Source of the DNA: Haliclona indistincta
Taxonomy: Eukaryota; Porifera; Demospongiae; Haplosclerida; Chalinidae
Assembly: GCA_964017065.1 (NCBI GenBank)
Contig: OZ024788.1
Coordinates: forward strand, 11,718,776-11,782,775
Direction: 5' to 3'
Length of the DNA stretch: 64,000 nt
Shown piece by piece: positions 22,985 through 34,489 of this stretch. The notes below the pieces were generated by a model. That model was given only the letters and a program-made list of their open reading frames with translations. It had not been told where the DNA came from and searched no databases. How positions within the stretch are numbered: the stretch's first letter is position 1; every line of letters starts with the position of its first letter. A program made the position numbers and the translations under genes.

Positions 22985-23690
22985 CACTTTCCGTAGCACA
23001 TAAAATTGCTAGGCACCAAAGGTGCTGATGCCTCGGTGGAATGCCATCATTTTCACATACACAGTAAAGTTAAACTGCAGCTGTTGTACCTTTCTGTACA
23101 GCAATCACAATGCAGCATAATAGTTATGCAATCAGAAGCCAATCAGTGCTGACCACTAATTCAACTGGGCGTGTCTATAATGTTCAGGGCACAGCACGTA
23201 GATAGCGTCTATAGCTTGCTTACACAATTTCTTTAGACATACGCTGCTATCCTGTAACCTATCAGCTTCTACAGGCAGTCAACTGTGGATAGTTTTGTCT
23301 ACGGAGAACTCTAGATCGCCAGCAACGGCCATCGATCGCGAGGTAAGCATGCAAAGCTAGCTACGCCATAACTGGAGAACGCAGCTTCATATACAAGTCT
23401 GCCGTGCTGTTCTGAAGTAAAGGTGAACTCACTAGCTGTAAGGCAGCCAGCAATAGACAATTTTGTCTTTACATCAACAACTAGATCGCCAGCCGGCAAT
23501 CGTGAGGTAAGCAATCACGCCATTACTCGTGAACAGAGCATTAGAATTGAAAATCTTAAAATTAATCTTTGAGCAAATGTTGATGTCTTCTTGTGTTGCA
23601 AGTATCAGCGCTCTGCTTTTATTGAGCGATGTGTTACATCGTTAACAGACGGAATAAAGCACCGTGAGGTGCAGATGCCTCGGTGCAGTA
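22985..23690 (+). repeat. Satellite-family copies outside the main array
   Basis: Starts gcaccaaaggtgctgatgcc and repeats the unit words aagccaatcagtgctgacca, gcgtgtctataatgttcag and gtcaactgtggata; a second unit start (gcaccgtgaggtgcagatg) is at ~23660. Same orientation as the array beginning at ~26640; the 2.8-kb TIR element lies between. Confidence 0.75.
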
Positions 23691-24399
23691 CATGTAGCAT
23701 GTATGGCATTCAATTAGCAGATGCATAATTATGACAGCACGTATATATGCATACAGTAGATCTGTTCTGCACATTCTAGGAATTTGCGCATTCTATAGAA
23801 TGCGCTGCTCATTCTAGGAATTCCTAGAATGGGCGCCATTCTATAGAATGGCGCCCATTCTATAGAATGTGCTGCGCATTCTATAGAATGGGCAGTCTAC
23901 AGAATGCGCAAGTCACTTGCTCATTCTGTAGATACGCATAAGCATACCACAGCAGCCACTAGCCTATCTACATGGCATCAAGTGAGGTCTTCGTACTCCA
24001 GGACAAAGTTGTGTCGTGTTCTACATTAATTTTAACTATGCACCCACAGTGTCGTTTATTAAGATCGAGTGATGTACAAAGCCATTCGTTTAAAATTATA
24101 TATTATGCAATGAAGTAATAGTATCACACAATCATTTGAAGAAAAGTTGAATCTCTTCTTTGCTTAATCCAGGATTCTTCTTTGTCATAGCATGCATATG
24201 TATCACCGACTGCATGAGAATGAACCATAAGACAGTAATGTGTGAGATAATAATACCTCTCTAAATAAAATGTCGTTGCTTAGTCGAAAAGCCGTTTCTT
24301 CGTTTTTCACTAACTTCCACGCGATATCTTGTTGTAACTTGTATACTAGGTCACCTAACTATCAGACAAGAGAAAATCTTGAAATTACACATTCAAACT

Positions 24400-25468
24400 C
24401 TGTATACCTCTTCACTAGTGAAGTGATCAAGAGATGCACCATGGGCATCCAACTGCAGGATTTTCAATTCATTGGCATCACTCCCTGTTATGTGCCGTTT
24501 CAGAATCAAATTTCTGTCTTCATTTACTATGTCCCCTCTAATTATCTTGTTGAGGTATTCCTATACCAAAATATAGTTTTATACATAACGATTTGTATTA
24601 ACAGCAACCTTATTCTCATCGATAGCAGCGCTTACTTCATCATACGTGGGCCACACAATTTCATTTACAGCCCTGCATGTCATAAAATATTATTTACAAG
24701 ACAATGTTTGTTACGCATACTTACATTTTCCCACAGTTTGGATTTAGCAGCTTTTTCCTCCTCCAAATCACTTTGTGCTTTGATCTAAATGTAATATGTG
24801 GACAGTAATTGATGCACACGTGTGTGTGTGTGTGTGTGCTACATCTTACTGATCACAATAGGCATGTAGGGAATAAATATTGCCCTACGAATATTGCAAT
24901 TGTGACAAATAGTTTCTACACACATGGGATGTTTTCAAGATGAGGCATACTCAGGCTCATCCCAATAAACAAAAACACATTGTTTTCTTCTCGCCAATGT
25001 GCCCTTTTTCATGGCAATGTATCTGTGTAAGTATGTCGTAGAAGTCCTCGACAAACGCTACCCTTCTCCACTAAGATGTAAATGTAGGATCATTCTCATT
25101 CTGCATAATAGAATTACGTCAGTTAAGTAATTGAGTTTGCTATCTAGATATCCTATGTATGCAATCAGAGTCTTACAGGTTTCTTTGCTGGTAAACAGAG
25201 GACATCATACAACCCAAACGCACTGTAAGATACTAGTTTGAATCCACGTCGCTTGACCCAATGCTTTAGCGTCGTGCGCTTCTGAACCTTTCAACACAGC
25301 CACTATTCTCTCTCCTTTCTTTGCCGTGACCGTCTTGCTCTTCTTACATTCTCCTTCATCGTCATCGGAACCATATCGTCTATGGCAAAACTCTGTGAAC
25401 TCGGCCCGGGAGTCCATGATCTTGGCCATGCTTTGACACCTGGAAAGACGGAGACAAAGTCCGTACAC
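24400..25468 (-). pseudogene. Transposon gene remnant, KRBA2/Ginger-integrase-like start
   Basis: Minus-strand pieces inside the 2.8-kb TIR element. 25468 down to ~25175 reads MDSRAEFTEFCHRRYG and GERIVAVLKGSEAHDAK, then in the +1 frame LKHWVKRRGFKLVSYSAFG and YDVLCLPAKKP ending in a gtaaga donor. This order resembles the N-terminal region of KRBA2-like/Ginger integrases as I know them; a one-base frameshift divides it. Further down, SDLEEEKAAKSKLWENV (ends in gtaagt, ~24735), AVNEIVWPTYDEVSAAIDEN (~24680-24600) and YLNKIIRGDIVNEDRN (~24560-24400) look like additional exons of the same gene, separated by short introns. No DDE core was recognised, so the element is probably defective. Confidence 0.4.
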
Positions 25469-26149
25469 TAGCAGTGGACATGGGTGTTTCGTGACCAGTA
25501 GGGGACAGCCCTCGCGGGGACAGCATAGAAGAGAAGTGATTTTCGCCTCCCAAACCCGATACCTAGTAGTTGTGAGACCACGTCCACAAACAGACCTCGC
25601 GATCCAGACCAGAATGAGATACAGTCACTGAAGTCGAACCTTGGTTACCAATACTTGTAAGCCATGTAGTAATTCTTTCTTTGTTTTCATGGTGTGTAGT
25701 CAGTCACTTGTTCTCAGCAATATACCTACATGCTCTATTTCAGCTTTTGTCCACCTCTTGTTTATTAATAGTAGGAGCTAGACTGGTCACTGGAGTTGAT
25801 ATGCAGTATTGTTTACCAATTGCAAATCCTTTAGTGTTCATTGAAATTTTAAACTGCTTGTCAATTTTGACGTTGAAGTGAAATTTAACCATTGTCATTG
25901 TTTCTCTTGGTAAACTATCTATAGGTCTGGGGCAGCTCTGTCAATTTCTAGAAAGAGCAGCTCTGTCAATTGTCAGTTCCACCCAGAGTAGACAGTGTCA
26001 CTATCAATTTAAATTTCCTACATGTATTAAAAAAACCTTTTTTATTAATTAATATACAAAATATACTACTACACTACTGCTAGTCTATACTAGTACAAAC
26101 GAAAACTGCTGCATCACTGCTGGTTCCAGTTGGGGTTGGTAGCTGCACT

Positions 26150-26340
26150 GGCGGATGAATCATTGGAGTAAGCAATGGCGTGCAACTGAGCTATAGGCTC
26201 CAGGGCAAGCCGTTGCGCGCCTGATGGATGAGTAAGTTGAGTAGGCGGCAGCGTGTGCAAGCTAGGCTCCAGGGTAAGTTGCGCGCCTGATCAGATGGAT
26301 GAGTTGAGTAGGCAATGGTGTGCAAGCTAGGCTCTCGACA
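26150..26340. repeat. Three tandem ~65-72 bp units
   Basis: Units carry gagtaggc(a/g), gtgcaagctaggctc(c) and gcgcgcctgat; located just inside the right TIR of the 2.8-kb element, so part of its subterminal DNA. Confidence 0.65.
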
Positions 26341-28735
26341 TGCAGGGCTGCGGCGCCTCAGTAATCAACATTGACTCAAAGCGTACAAGTGTCTAGAATG
26401 AGCAAGTGACTTGCGCATTCTGTAGACTGTCCATTCTATAGAATGCGCAGCACATTCTATAGAATGGGCGCCATTCTATAGAATGGCGCCCATTCTAGGA
26501 ATTCCTAGAATGAGCAGCGCATTCTATAGAATGCGCAAATTCCTAGAATGTGCGGAACAGATCCACAGAAGGATCTCATGGAAGCATGCAATGTAAGCTG
26601 CAGTAGAAACAAGTTAAAGTATACTGCAACAAGACTACTGCACTCATTGCTGTGAGAATACTGCTACAAATATAACTATCCACCATTCTACAAACACAGC
26701 AACTGCAGATGCATGTATACAGGATTTCTGTACAGTAGTGCTTTAGTTATGCAATCAGAAGCCAATCAGTGCTGACCACAATTTAACTGGGCGTGTCTAC
26801 AGTGTTCAGCATACCACGAGCGAGATAGCTTCCATAGCTTGCTTACACGATTTCTCTGGACCTGCGCTGCTATCCTGTAGTAAAATTCGAACCTATCAGC
26901 TTCTAGGCAGTCAACTGTGGACAGCTTTGCCTTTGGAGAAGTCCAGATCACCAGCAACGGTAAACAAAGTAAGCAAATCACGCCATAACTCGCGAACGAA
27001 GCTTTAGAACCAAATTTCTAATCATGCAGATCCGAGTAAATATCGAGTTCTGCTTGTGTTGCTTGTTTCAGCGCTTAGTTTTCTGTGAGCAACGAGCAAT
27101 GCTTGCAACAGACAGAAAAATAGCACCTAAGGTGCAGATGCCTCGGTGAATAACACTATTCACCATTCCACAAACACAGTAACTGCATATGCAAGTATAC
27201 AGGATTTCTGTACAGCAATCACAATGCAGTGCTTTAGTTATGCAATCAGAAGCCAATCAGTGCTAACCACAATTAAACTGGGCGTGTCTACAGTTTAAGC
27301 ACAGCAACGCATACCACGAGCGAGATAGCTTCCATAGCTTGCTTACACGATTTCTCTGGACCTGCGCTGCTATCCTGTAGTAAAATTACAACCTAACAAC
27401 TGCTAAGCAGTCAACTGTGGACAGCTTTGCCTTTGGAGAAGTCCAGATAGCCAGAAACGGGCATTGAGGTGAGCAAATCACGCCATAGCTCTGGAACTAA
27501 GCTTCGTGTAAGCTTTCACACGATCAAAACCGAGATAATATCGAGTTCTACCTGCATTGCAAGTTTCAGAGTTTACCTTTTTGCGTGCGCCGCAGAAATG
27601 ATGTAACAGACAGAAATATAAGCACCTAAGGTGCAGATGCCTCGGTGGAATGACACATTATCCACAAACACAACTATCCACCATTCCACAAACACAGCAA
27701 CTGCAGATGCTTGTATACAGGATTTCTGTACAGCATTCACAATGCAGTGCTTTTGTAATACAATCAGAAGCCAATCAATGCTAACCACATTTCAACTGGG
27801 CGTGTCTACAGTGTTTAGCACAGCACATGCATACCACGAGCGAGATAGCTTCCATAGCTTGCTTACACGATTTCTCTGGACCTGCGCTGCTATCCTTTGG
27901 AGAAGTCCAGATCGCCAACCACGGCAATCAAGGTAAGCAAATCACGCCATAACTCGCGAACGAAGCTTTAGAACCAAATTTCTATACATGCAGATCCGAG
28001 TAAATATCGAGTTCTGCTTGTGTTGCTTGTTTCAGCGCTTAGTTTTCTGTGAGCGACGAGAAATGCTTGCAACAGACAGAAAAATAGCACCTAAGGTGCA
28101 GATGCCTCGGTGAAACGACACTATATTCACAAACACAACTGATCCACCATTCCACAAACACAGCAACTGCAGATGCATGTATACAGGATTTCTGTACAAT
28201 GCAGTGCTTTAGTTATGCAATCAGAAGCCAATCAGTGTTAACCACAATTCAACTGGGCGTGTCTACAGTAGCGAGTCCAAAGGAAAATACTAACTTTTTA
28301 AATGTAGGATATAAAATTTTATAAACTAGCTCATGACAAAGAACTATCCTTTAGCTGTAGAATGGTATATCACACTTTATACTAGCACTTACGTGCGATC
28401 AACCAGCTCTTGCAGAAAATTGAAGGTACCGTACCCACTTTTCAATTTTTCTTTAATTGGGGGGACGGTACCTTTCCTATAATTTTATACACACGTTGTC
28501 AGAACTTCTGTTACATGGCACCTACGGACTTCAAATAAATTATAAGACTATAGCGAAGATAAAACTCTAATTCAAAGACATTAAAGCCAACAGATTTTTA
28601 GTGTTATGTTTTACTGTAGAGTTTGTTATGCTGTTTTCACTACAAATTATACTGTTACCTATTTGTAGTAATTATTGTCATGGTAGAACCAATATTTATA
28701 CTATCTGAGAAAGCAACAGAATAAAGACAGAGATG

Positions 28736-30411
28736 CTAAACTACAATGAGGTCTCCCCTAGCTATATCCTCTAGTAAATCAAACTGACATATGTCTTCTT
28801 CTCCATAATAAAGTACTTCGTGGACCATATCTTGCATGCCAATCACTATTCCATCATACCAAGCGAGGATCCCACTGTCATCTTCAAATTGATGCCTGAT
28901 TTCAATGCCAATAAGCAACACAGGGGATCGGAGGACTTCTCTTGTAGTTGGTGATTGAGTATCTGAGACTAATTTCAGCAAATTAGCATGTAGTTCATGA
29001 GATGATAGTTTCTTTCCCTTACTTGAAGCAAAGAAAACTGATTTATCATGAAAGGTCTGTTTTAATACATGTTGTCTGAAACGAAGCTGAGTCTCCAGAT
29101 GCTTCCTTTGTTCCAACTCACTTTTCCCTGTGAGACCTTTTTTGATCTTTGCTTCTGAGCTCCAAAATCCTGCCTGTGAGATTTTCTGACAGAGGTCGTC
29201 CTTTCGTTTTCCCTCTTTTACTCGTCTTGCTGCCACAGTCTTCTCTCGGTCCTGAAGAACTTTCTGTCGATGAGCTCTTATTGATTCTTCTCGCTGACGA
29301 TAGACTTGACGTCGTTGGCGCCCCACCTTGATACATCCTTTTAAGAGTTTATCCTTTTCCTTAGCATTTTTGGATTTGAGCCACTTGGCAGTCTTGTTTC
29401 TTTTGAAAAGAATGATGCTTTCCAAAGCTACAGTTGAACAGTTGGGTTTTTCTCATAGTAGCCTACACATAATATAATAAGATGGGTCATACATGCAAGT
29501 TAAAGTTAAACACATACAATGATATCTATAACAAAGGGAATGGATCTTCAGGTGACAGGTATTCATAGCCGTGCCACTTGCGCGAATGGCCGTATGCCAT
29601 TGCAAACTGACCGGGAATCTTTAATAGAGACTTTATGCTTTGCAGAGGGATATAAGATACAGTTTTACAAAACCAACAATTTTTGGGTACCCACCTCCTT
29701 AATTGTCATTGTATGTAGTACACAAGCACATGGTGACTGCATGATGCTTACCTGTCCAGAAGTGCAAAGTCCCTCTCACTACACACATTTGTCTTAGGAA
29801 GATTGACCGTTTCACTGTCTAGGGTGGCAGGGCTCATCTTAGAGTATATCCCATCTTGTAGGTGGTCACCTAGCATATGCTCAGACACAAGGGAGAATGA
29901 CTTGCACAGCATTCCAAGCAGCTGACAAACCGACAGATCATTTTCTTCATCTGGCCGAAGCAGTTCAGAGAGAACACAGTCAACATCATCTACAGTGCAG
30001 TCACTTTCCGCTTCGTTCCGCTTCTTAACTACTTGATCGGAATTGGAACATGACCTTAAGTATTCACATGTATCCAGCTGGGGACATGGGACATGAAAGG
30101 GAGATTGCTGGAAATTACCGAGATTCTTCTTCAACACAAGAGACCGATACTTTTTGTACAAACTAGATAGAGTTTTGATCATAGTAAGTTCAGAGGGCTC
30201 ATTGGCAGGCCAATTTGTACCGAACAACTGGATTATTCGGTCAATAACGGCTCTCCAAGGCAATCTATGCACAGTACGCAATCGAATCAGCTCAATTATC
30301 ACTCCATTTGTGATTAAATCTTTCCTCGCTTGTTTTAACGGGCGTATGCTTAATAGCTTGTCATATGTAAGCATAAGATGTTCTGTAAATGTTCCAAGGT
30401 ACTTCGACATC
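28736..30411 (-). CDS. Transposon-borne two-exon protein of unknown function
   Basis: Exon 1 30411-29752 begins ATG (MSKYLGTFTEHLML) right after an acceptor-like tgtacag, so an earlier exon is possible. It ends in a gtaagc donor. Exon 2 29417-28736 continues in phase (IILFKRNKTAKWLKSKN) and ends LARGDLIVV-like IARGDLIVV. Exon 1 is acidic/helical with no known motif. Exon 2 has a long basic, coiled-coil-like stretch (KVGRQRRQVYRQREESIRAH), then GFWSSEAKIKKGL, a FRQHVLKQ helix, and a C-terminal beta-rich segment (GILAWYDGIVIGM, EVLYYGEEDICQF). Similar basic-helix plus LWS/FWSS proteins are, to my memory, carried by mobile elements of marine invertebrates; I cannot name the family. It is largely intact. 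Confidence 0.6.
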
Positions 30412-30755
30412 TGTACACAAAAAGTAGTAATGACAACGCTAAAGACCATAGTATATTACATGAATCACATGTATTACAAATTATTGTCACAGACTGGGAT
30501 TGGTAATGGGTAAGAATGGTATGATAAACAAAAAAAACAATTTTCACATCACTTTTACTGTAGTTACCAGTGGGCAAAGCTCAGAATAGTAAGCTTGTAT
30601 CTATAATCGTAGATTTGTACAGGTAAATTTAGAATTGCTTAATAGCCTTCATCAGACAGCAAGAATACAGCAAAGAATCGATCATATCTCTTCAAAAATA
30701 GTCCATGGCTAACTCTTACCTTTTGTTCTAGATAGTTCAGCCAAAGAGCTGTCGA

Positions 30756-31166
30756 TTGGTATGCTATAAAGTCGCTCTGGACAAAAGGAACGCTGTGAAA
30801 CATCGATTCAGCGGGAGCTATTTTTCGTGCCACGTGACCTGCATTGCTTGGGATGCTACCTGTGTTGACACCTTTGCCCCTTCTTACCTGCCTTCTGCTG
30901 CTACTGATGTGGGATTGGTTGCGGACAGAGCGGAAGAAAAGAAAATAAAGAAATATGCTAATCTTCAAAGAGAGCTCTGTTTTTCCCCTATTGCGTTTGA
31001 TACCATGGGGGTTGTTGGCTCTAAATCTATGCTGTTTTTGAGAGACCTTGGTCGTCGTATCCGTGCCACCTCTAACGACCCCAAGTCATTTATATATCTT
31101 CTCCGCCGTCTTGCTGTGACTGTCCAAAGAGGGAACGCCATTTCTATCTTAGGAACAATTGCTTAA
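30756..31166 (+). pseudogene. C-terminal tail of a non-LTR reverse transcriptase
   Basis: A 136-codon frame whose second half reads AEEKKIKKYANLQ, FSPIAFDTMGVVGSKS, FLRDLGRRIRATSNDPKSF and VQRGNAISILGT, then stop. This order (Y-x-x-L, P-x-A-x-[ED]-T-x-G-x-x-G, L-G-R-R, QRGNA-SILGT) is what I know at the end of LINE-type reverse transcriptases of invertebrates. No palm domain or YxDD motif is present, so it is a fragment. It stands head-to-head with the spliced minus-strand gene, inside the TIR transposon, suggesting capture. A T-rich tract follows the stop. Confidence 0.6.
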
Positions 31167-33591
31167 ATTTATTTTTATTATTTTCTTTTTTTTTTTTTGT
31201 GTTCATTTTGGGTTTTTGTTGTTTATTTCTGCTTTGTGTTGTATAATTAGAATACCTTTGGACTCGCTATCTACAGTGTTTAGCACACGAGCGAGATAGC
31301 TTCCATAGCTTGCTTACACAATTTCTCTGGACCTGCGCTGCTATCCTGTAATAAAATTCTAACCTGAGCTTCTAGGCAGTCAACTGTGGACAGCTTTGCC
31401 TTTGGAAGTAAGCAAATCACGCCATATTGATAACTCGAGAACGAAGCTTCGTATACAAGTTTCAAACGATGAAAAGCGAGATATTATCGAATTATACCTG
31501 CATTGCAAGTTTCAGAGCTTACCTTTTTGTGTGCATCGCAGAAATGGCGTAACAGACAGAAAAATAGCACCTAAGGTGCAGATGCCTCGGTGAAACGACA
31601 CTATATTCACAAACACAACTGATCCACCATTCCACAAACACAGCAACTGCAGATGCATGTATACAGGATTTCTGTACAATGCAGTGCTTTAGTTATGCAA
31701 TCAGAAGCCAATCAGTGCTAACCACAATTCAACTGGGCGTGTCTACAGTGTTTAGCACACGAGCGAGATAGCTTCCATAGCTTGCTTACACAATTTCTCT
31801 GGACCTGCGCTGCTATCCTGTAATAAAATTCTAACCTATAAGCTTCTAGGCAGTCAACTGTGGACAGCTTTGCCTTTGGAAGTAAGCAAATCACGCCATA
31901 TTGATAACTCGAGAACGAAGCTTCGTATACAAGTTTCAAACGATGAAAAGCGAGATATTATCGAATTATACCTGCATTGCAAATTTCAGAGCTTACCTTT
32001 TTGCGTGCGTCGCAGAAATGGCGTAACAGACAGAAAAATAGCACCATAGGTGCTGATGCCTCGGTGGTTGACATTATATCCACAAACACAACTATCCACC
32101 ATTCCACAAACACAGCAACTGCAGATGCATGTCTACAGGATTTCTGTACAGCAATCACAATGCAGTGCTTTAGTTATGCAATCAGAAGCCAATCAGTGCT
32201 AACCACAATTAAACTGGGCGTGTCTACAGTTTAGCACAGCAACGCATACCACGAGCGAGATAGCTTCCATAGCTTGCTTACACGATTTCTCTGGACCTGC
32301 GCTGCTATCCTGTAGTAAAATTATAACCTAACAACTGCTAAGCAGTCAACTGTGGACAGCTTTGCCTTTGGAGAAGTCCAGATAGCCAGAAACGGGCATT
32401 GAGGTGAGCAAATCACGCCATAGCTCTGGAACTAAGCTTCGTGTAAAGATTTCAAACACTCAAAACCGAGATAATATCGAGTTCTACCTGCATTGCAAGT
32501 TTCAGAGCTTACCTTTTTGCGTGCGCCACAGAAATGGTGTAACAGACAGAAAAATAGCACCATAGGTGCTGATGCCTCGGTGGTTGACATTATATCCACA
32601 AACACAACTATCCACCATTCCACAAACACAGCAACTGCAGATGCATGTCTACAGGATTTCTGTACAGCAATCACAATGCAGTGCTTTAGTTATGCAATCA
32701 GAAGCCAATCAGTGCTAACCACATTTAAACTGGGCGTGTCTACAGTTTAAGCACAGCAACGCATACCACGAGCGAGATAGCTTCCATAGCTTGCTTACAC
32801 GATTTCTCTGGACCTGCGCTGCTATCCCGTAGTAAAATTATAACCTAACAACTGCTAAGTAGTCAACTGTGGACAGCTTTGCCTTTGGAGAAGTCCAGAT
32901 AGCCAGAAACGGGCATTGAGGTGAGCAAATCACGCCATAGCTCTGGAACTAAGCTTCGTGTAAAGATTTCAAACACTCAAAACCGAGATAATATCGAGTT
33001 CTACCTGCATTGCAAGTTTCAGAGCTTACCTTTTTGCGTGCGCCACAGAAATGGTGTAACAGACAGAAAAATAGCACCATAGGTGCTGATGCCTCGGTGG
33101 TTGACATTATATCCACAAACACAACTATCCACCATTCCACAAACACAGCAACTGCAGTTGCATGTCTACAGGATTTCTGTACAGCAATCACAATGCAGTG
33201 CTTTAGTTATGCAATCAGAAGCCAATCAGTGCTAACCACAATTAAACTGGGCGTGTCTACAGTTTAAGCACAGCAACGCATACCACGAGCGAGATAGCTT
33301 CCATAGCTTGCTTACACGATTTCTCTGGACCTGCGCTGCTATCCTGTAGTAAAATTATAACCTAACAACTGCTAAGCAGTCAACTGTGGACAGCTTTGCC
33401 TTTGGAGAAGTCCAGATAGCCAGAAACGGGCATTGAGGTGAGCAAATCACGCCATAGCTCTGGAACTAAGCTTCGTGTAAAGATTTCAAACACTCAAAAC
33501 CGAGATAATATCGAGTTCTACCTGCATTGCAAGTTTCAGAGCTTACCTTTTTGCGTGCGCCACAGAAATGGTGTAACAGACAGAATGACTG

Positions 33592-33763
33592 ACTGACAGA
33601 CAGCACGATTACCGTATGCCTCGTGGCTCCGCCCACCGAGGCATAATGACTGACAGACAGCACGATTACCGTATGCCTCGTGGCTCCGCCCACCGAGGCA
33701 TAATGACTGACAGACAGCACGATTACCGTATGCCTCGTGGCTCCGCCCACCGAGGCATAAAAA
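33592..33763. repeat. Three tandem 57-bp units within the array
   Basis: Units contain cagcacgattaccgtatgcc and ctccgcccaccgaggcataa; cacgatt recurs at 33604, 33661 and 33718. They account for the extra ~174 bp of this satellite unit over 517. The same palindrome-like atgcctcgtggctccgccca also closes the array at ~34311 and ~34373. Confidence 0.85.
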
Positions 33764-34402
33764 TAGCACCATAGGTGCTGATGCCTCGGTGGATTGATAT
33801 TATATCCACAAACACAACTATCCACCATTCCACAAACACAGCAACTGCAGATGCATGCATACAGGATTTCTGTACAGCAGTCACAATGCAGTGCTTTAGT
33901 TATGCAATCAGAAGCCAATCATGCAGTGCTGACCACAATTCCACTGGGCGTGTCTACAATGTTCATTACAGCACACGCATACCACGAGCGAGATAGCTTC
34001 CATAGCTTGCTTACACGATTTCTCTGGACCTGCGCTGCTATCCTGTAGTACAATTCTAACCTATCAGCTTCTAGGCAGTCAAGTGTGGACAGTTTTGCCT
34101 TTGGAGAAGTCCAGATCACCAGCAACGGTAAACAAACTAAGCAAACCGCGCCATAACTCTAGAACAAAGCTTTGCATCGAACTTTCGCTAATACACAACC
34201 GAGATAATGTCGAGTTATACCTGCATTGCAAGTTTCAGAGCTCACCGTTCAGCGTGCGCCGCAAAAATGGTGTAACAGACAGACAGAACGACAGACAACC
34301 CGATTACAGTATGCCTCGTGGCTCCGCCCACCGAGGCATAATGACACATACACAAGTACAAACGAACTACTGTATGCCTCGTGGCTCCGCCCACCGAGGC
34401 AT

Positions 34403-34452
34403 AAATATAGACACAAATTTTTCCTGAAAATCCTCTCTTCACTTCAATGCTA
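34403..34452 (-). pseudogene. Tiny C-terminal relic of the two-domain family
   Basis: atatagacacaaatttttcc followed by tcctctcttcacttcaatg parallels the last ~15 codons of the family genes (compare 36085-36130). It abuts the array end, marking a deleted or overwritten family copy. Confidence 0.55.
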
Positions 34453-34489
34453 ATTCAATTTTAATTAAACTTGTAGCTAAAATAATTTT

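Larger units (their letters stand above)
23757..26565. mobile_element. 2.8-kb TIR transposon with internally palindromic ends
   Basis: Left TIR 23757-23932 and right TIR 26392-26565 are inverted copies: left starts tagatctgttctgcacattc and right ends gaatgtgcggaacagatcca. Each TIR is itself built of short palindromes repeating cattctatagaatg and cattctaggaattcctagaatg. The interior holds minus-strand coding pieces (see 24400-25468). No clear target duplication. It splits the satellite family (units on both sides). Confidence 0.75.
28269..31269. mobile_element. 3.0-kb TIR transposon inside the array
   Basis: Termini tagcgagtccaaagg and cctttggactcgcta are exact inverted repeats. A 7-bp target duplication tctacag flanks it (28262-28268 and 31270-31276), and neighbouring units show the empty site gtgtctacagtgtttag. 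It carries a spliced minus-strand gene (30411 to 28736) and a plus-strand reverse-transcriptase tail (30756-31166). I cannot assign the superfamily; no transposase core was recognised. Confidence 0.82.
26640..34402 (+). repeat. Satellite-like tandem array, ~465-517-bp units
   Basis: Units open with the palindrome-like gcacc-ta-aggtgc followed by gatgcctcggtg. Unit starts: 27123, 27622, 28087, 31567, 32041, 32558, 33075, 33766. Three successive starts are exactly 517 bp apart (32041, 32558, 33075) and nearly identical, showing recent unequal exchange; older units are ~465-500 bp. The unit from 28087 is split by the transposon at 28269-31269. The last unit ends in tatgcctcgtggctccgccc. Small open frames inside (up to ~150 codons) recur with the repeat and are not genes. 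Confidence 0.88.

Noticed and set aside
33592..33763. CRISPR-like spacing of identical repeats
   Set aside because: The 57-bp units are contiguous tandem repeats without unique spacers, in a eukaryotic satellite array.
27573..34442. Recurring 66-150 codon frames on both strands
   Set aside because: They repeat with the satellite unit, change with indels between units and have no domain features.
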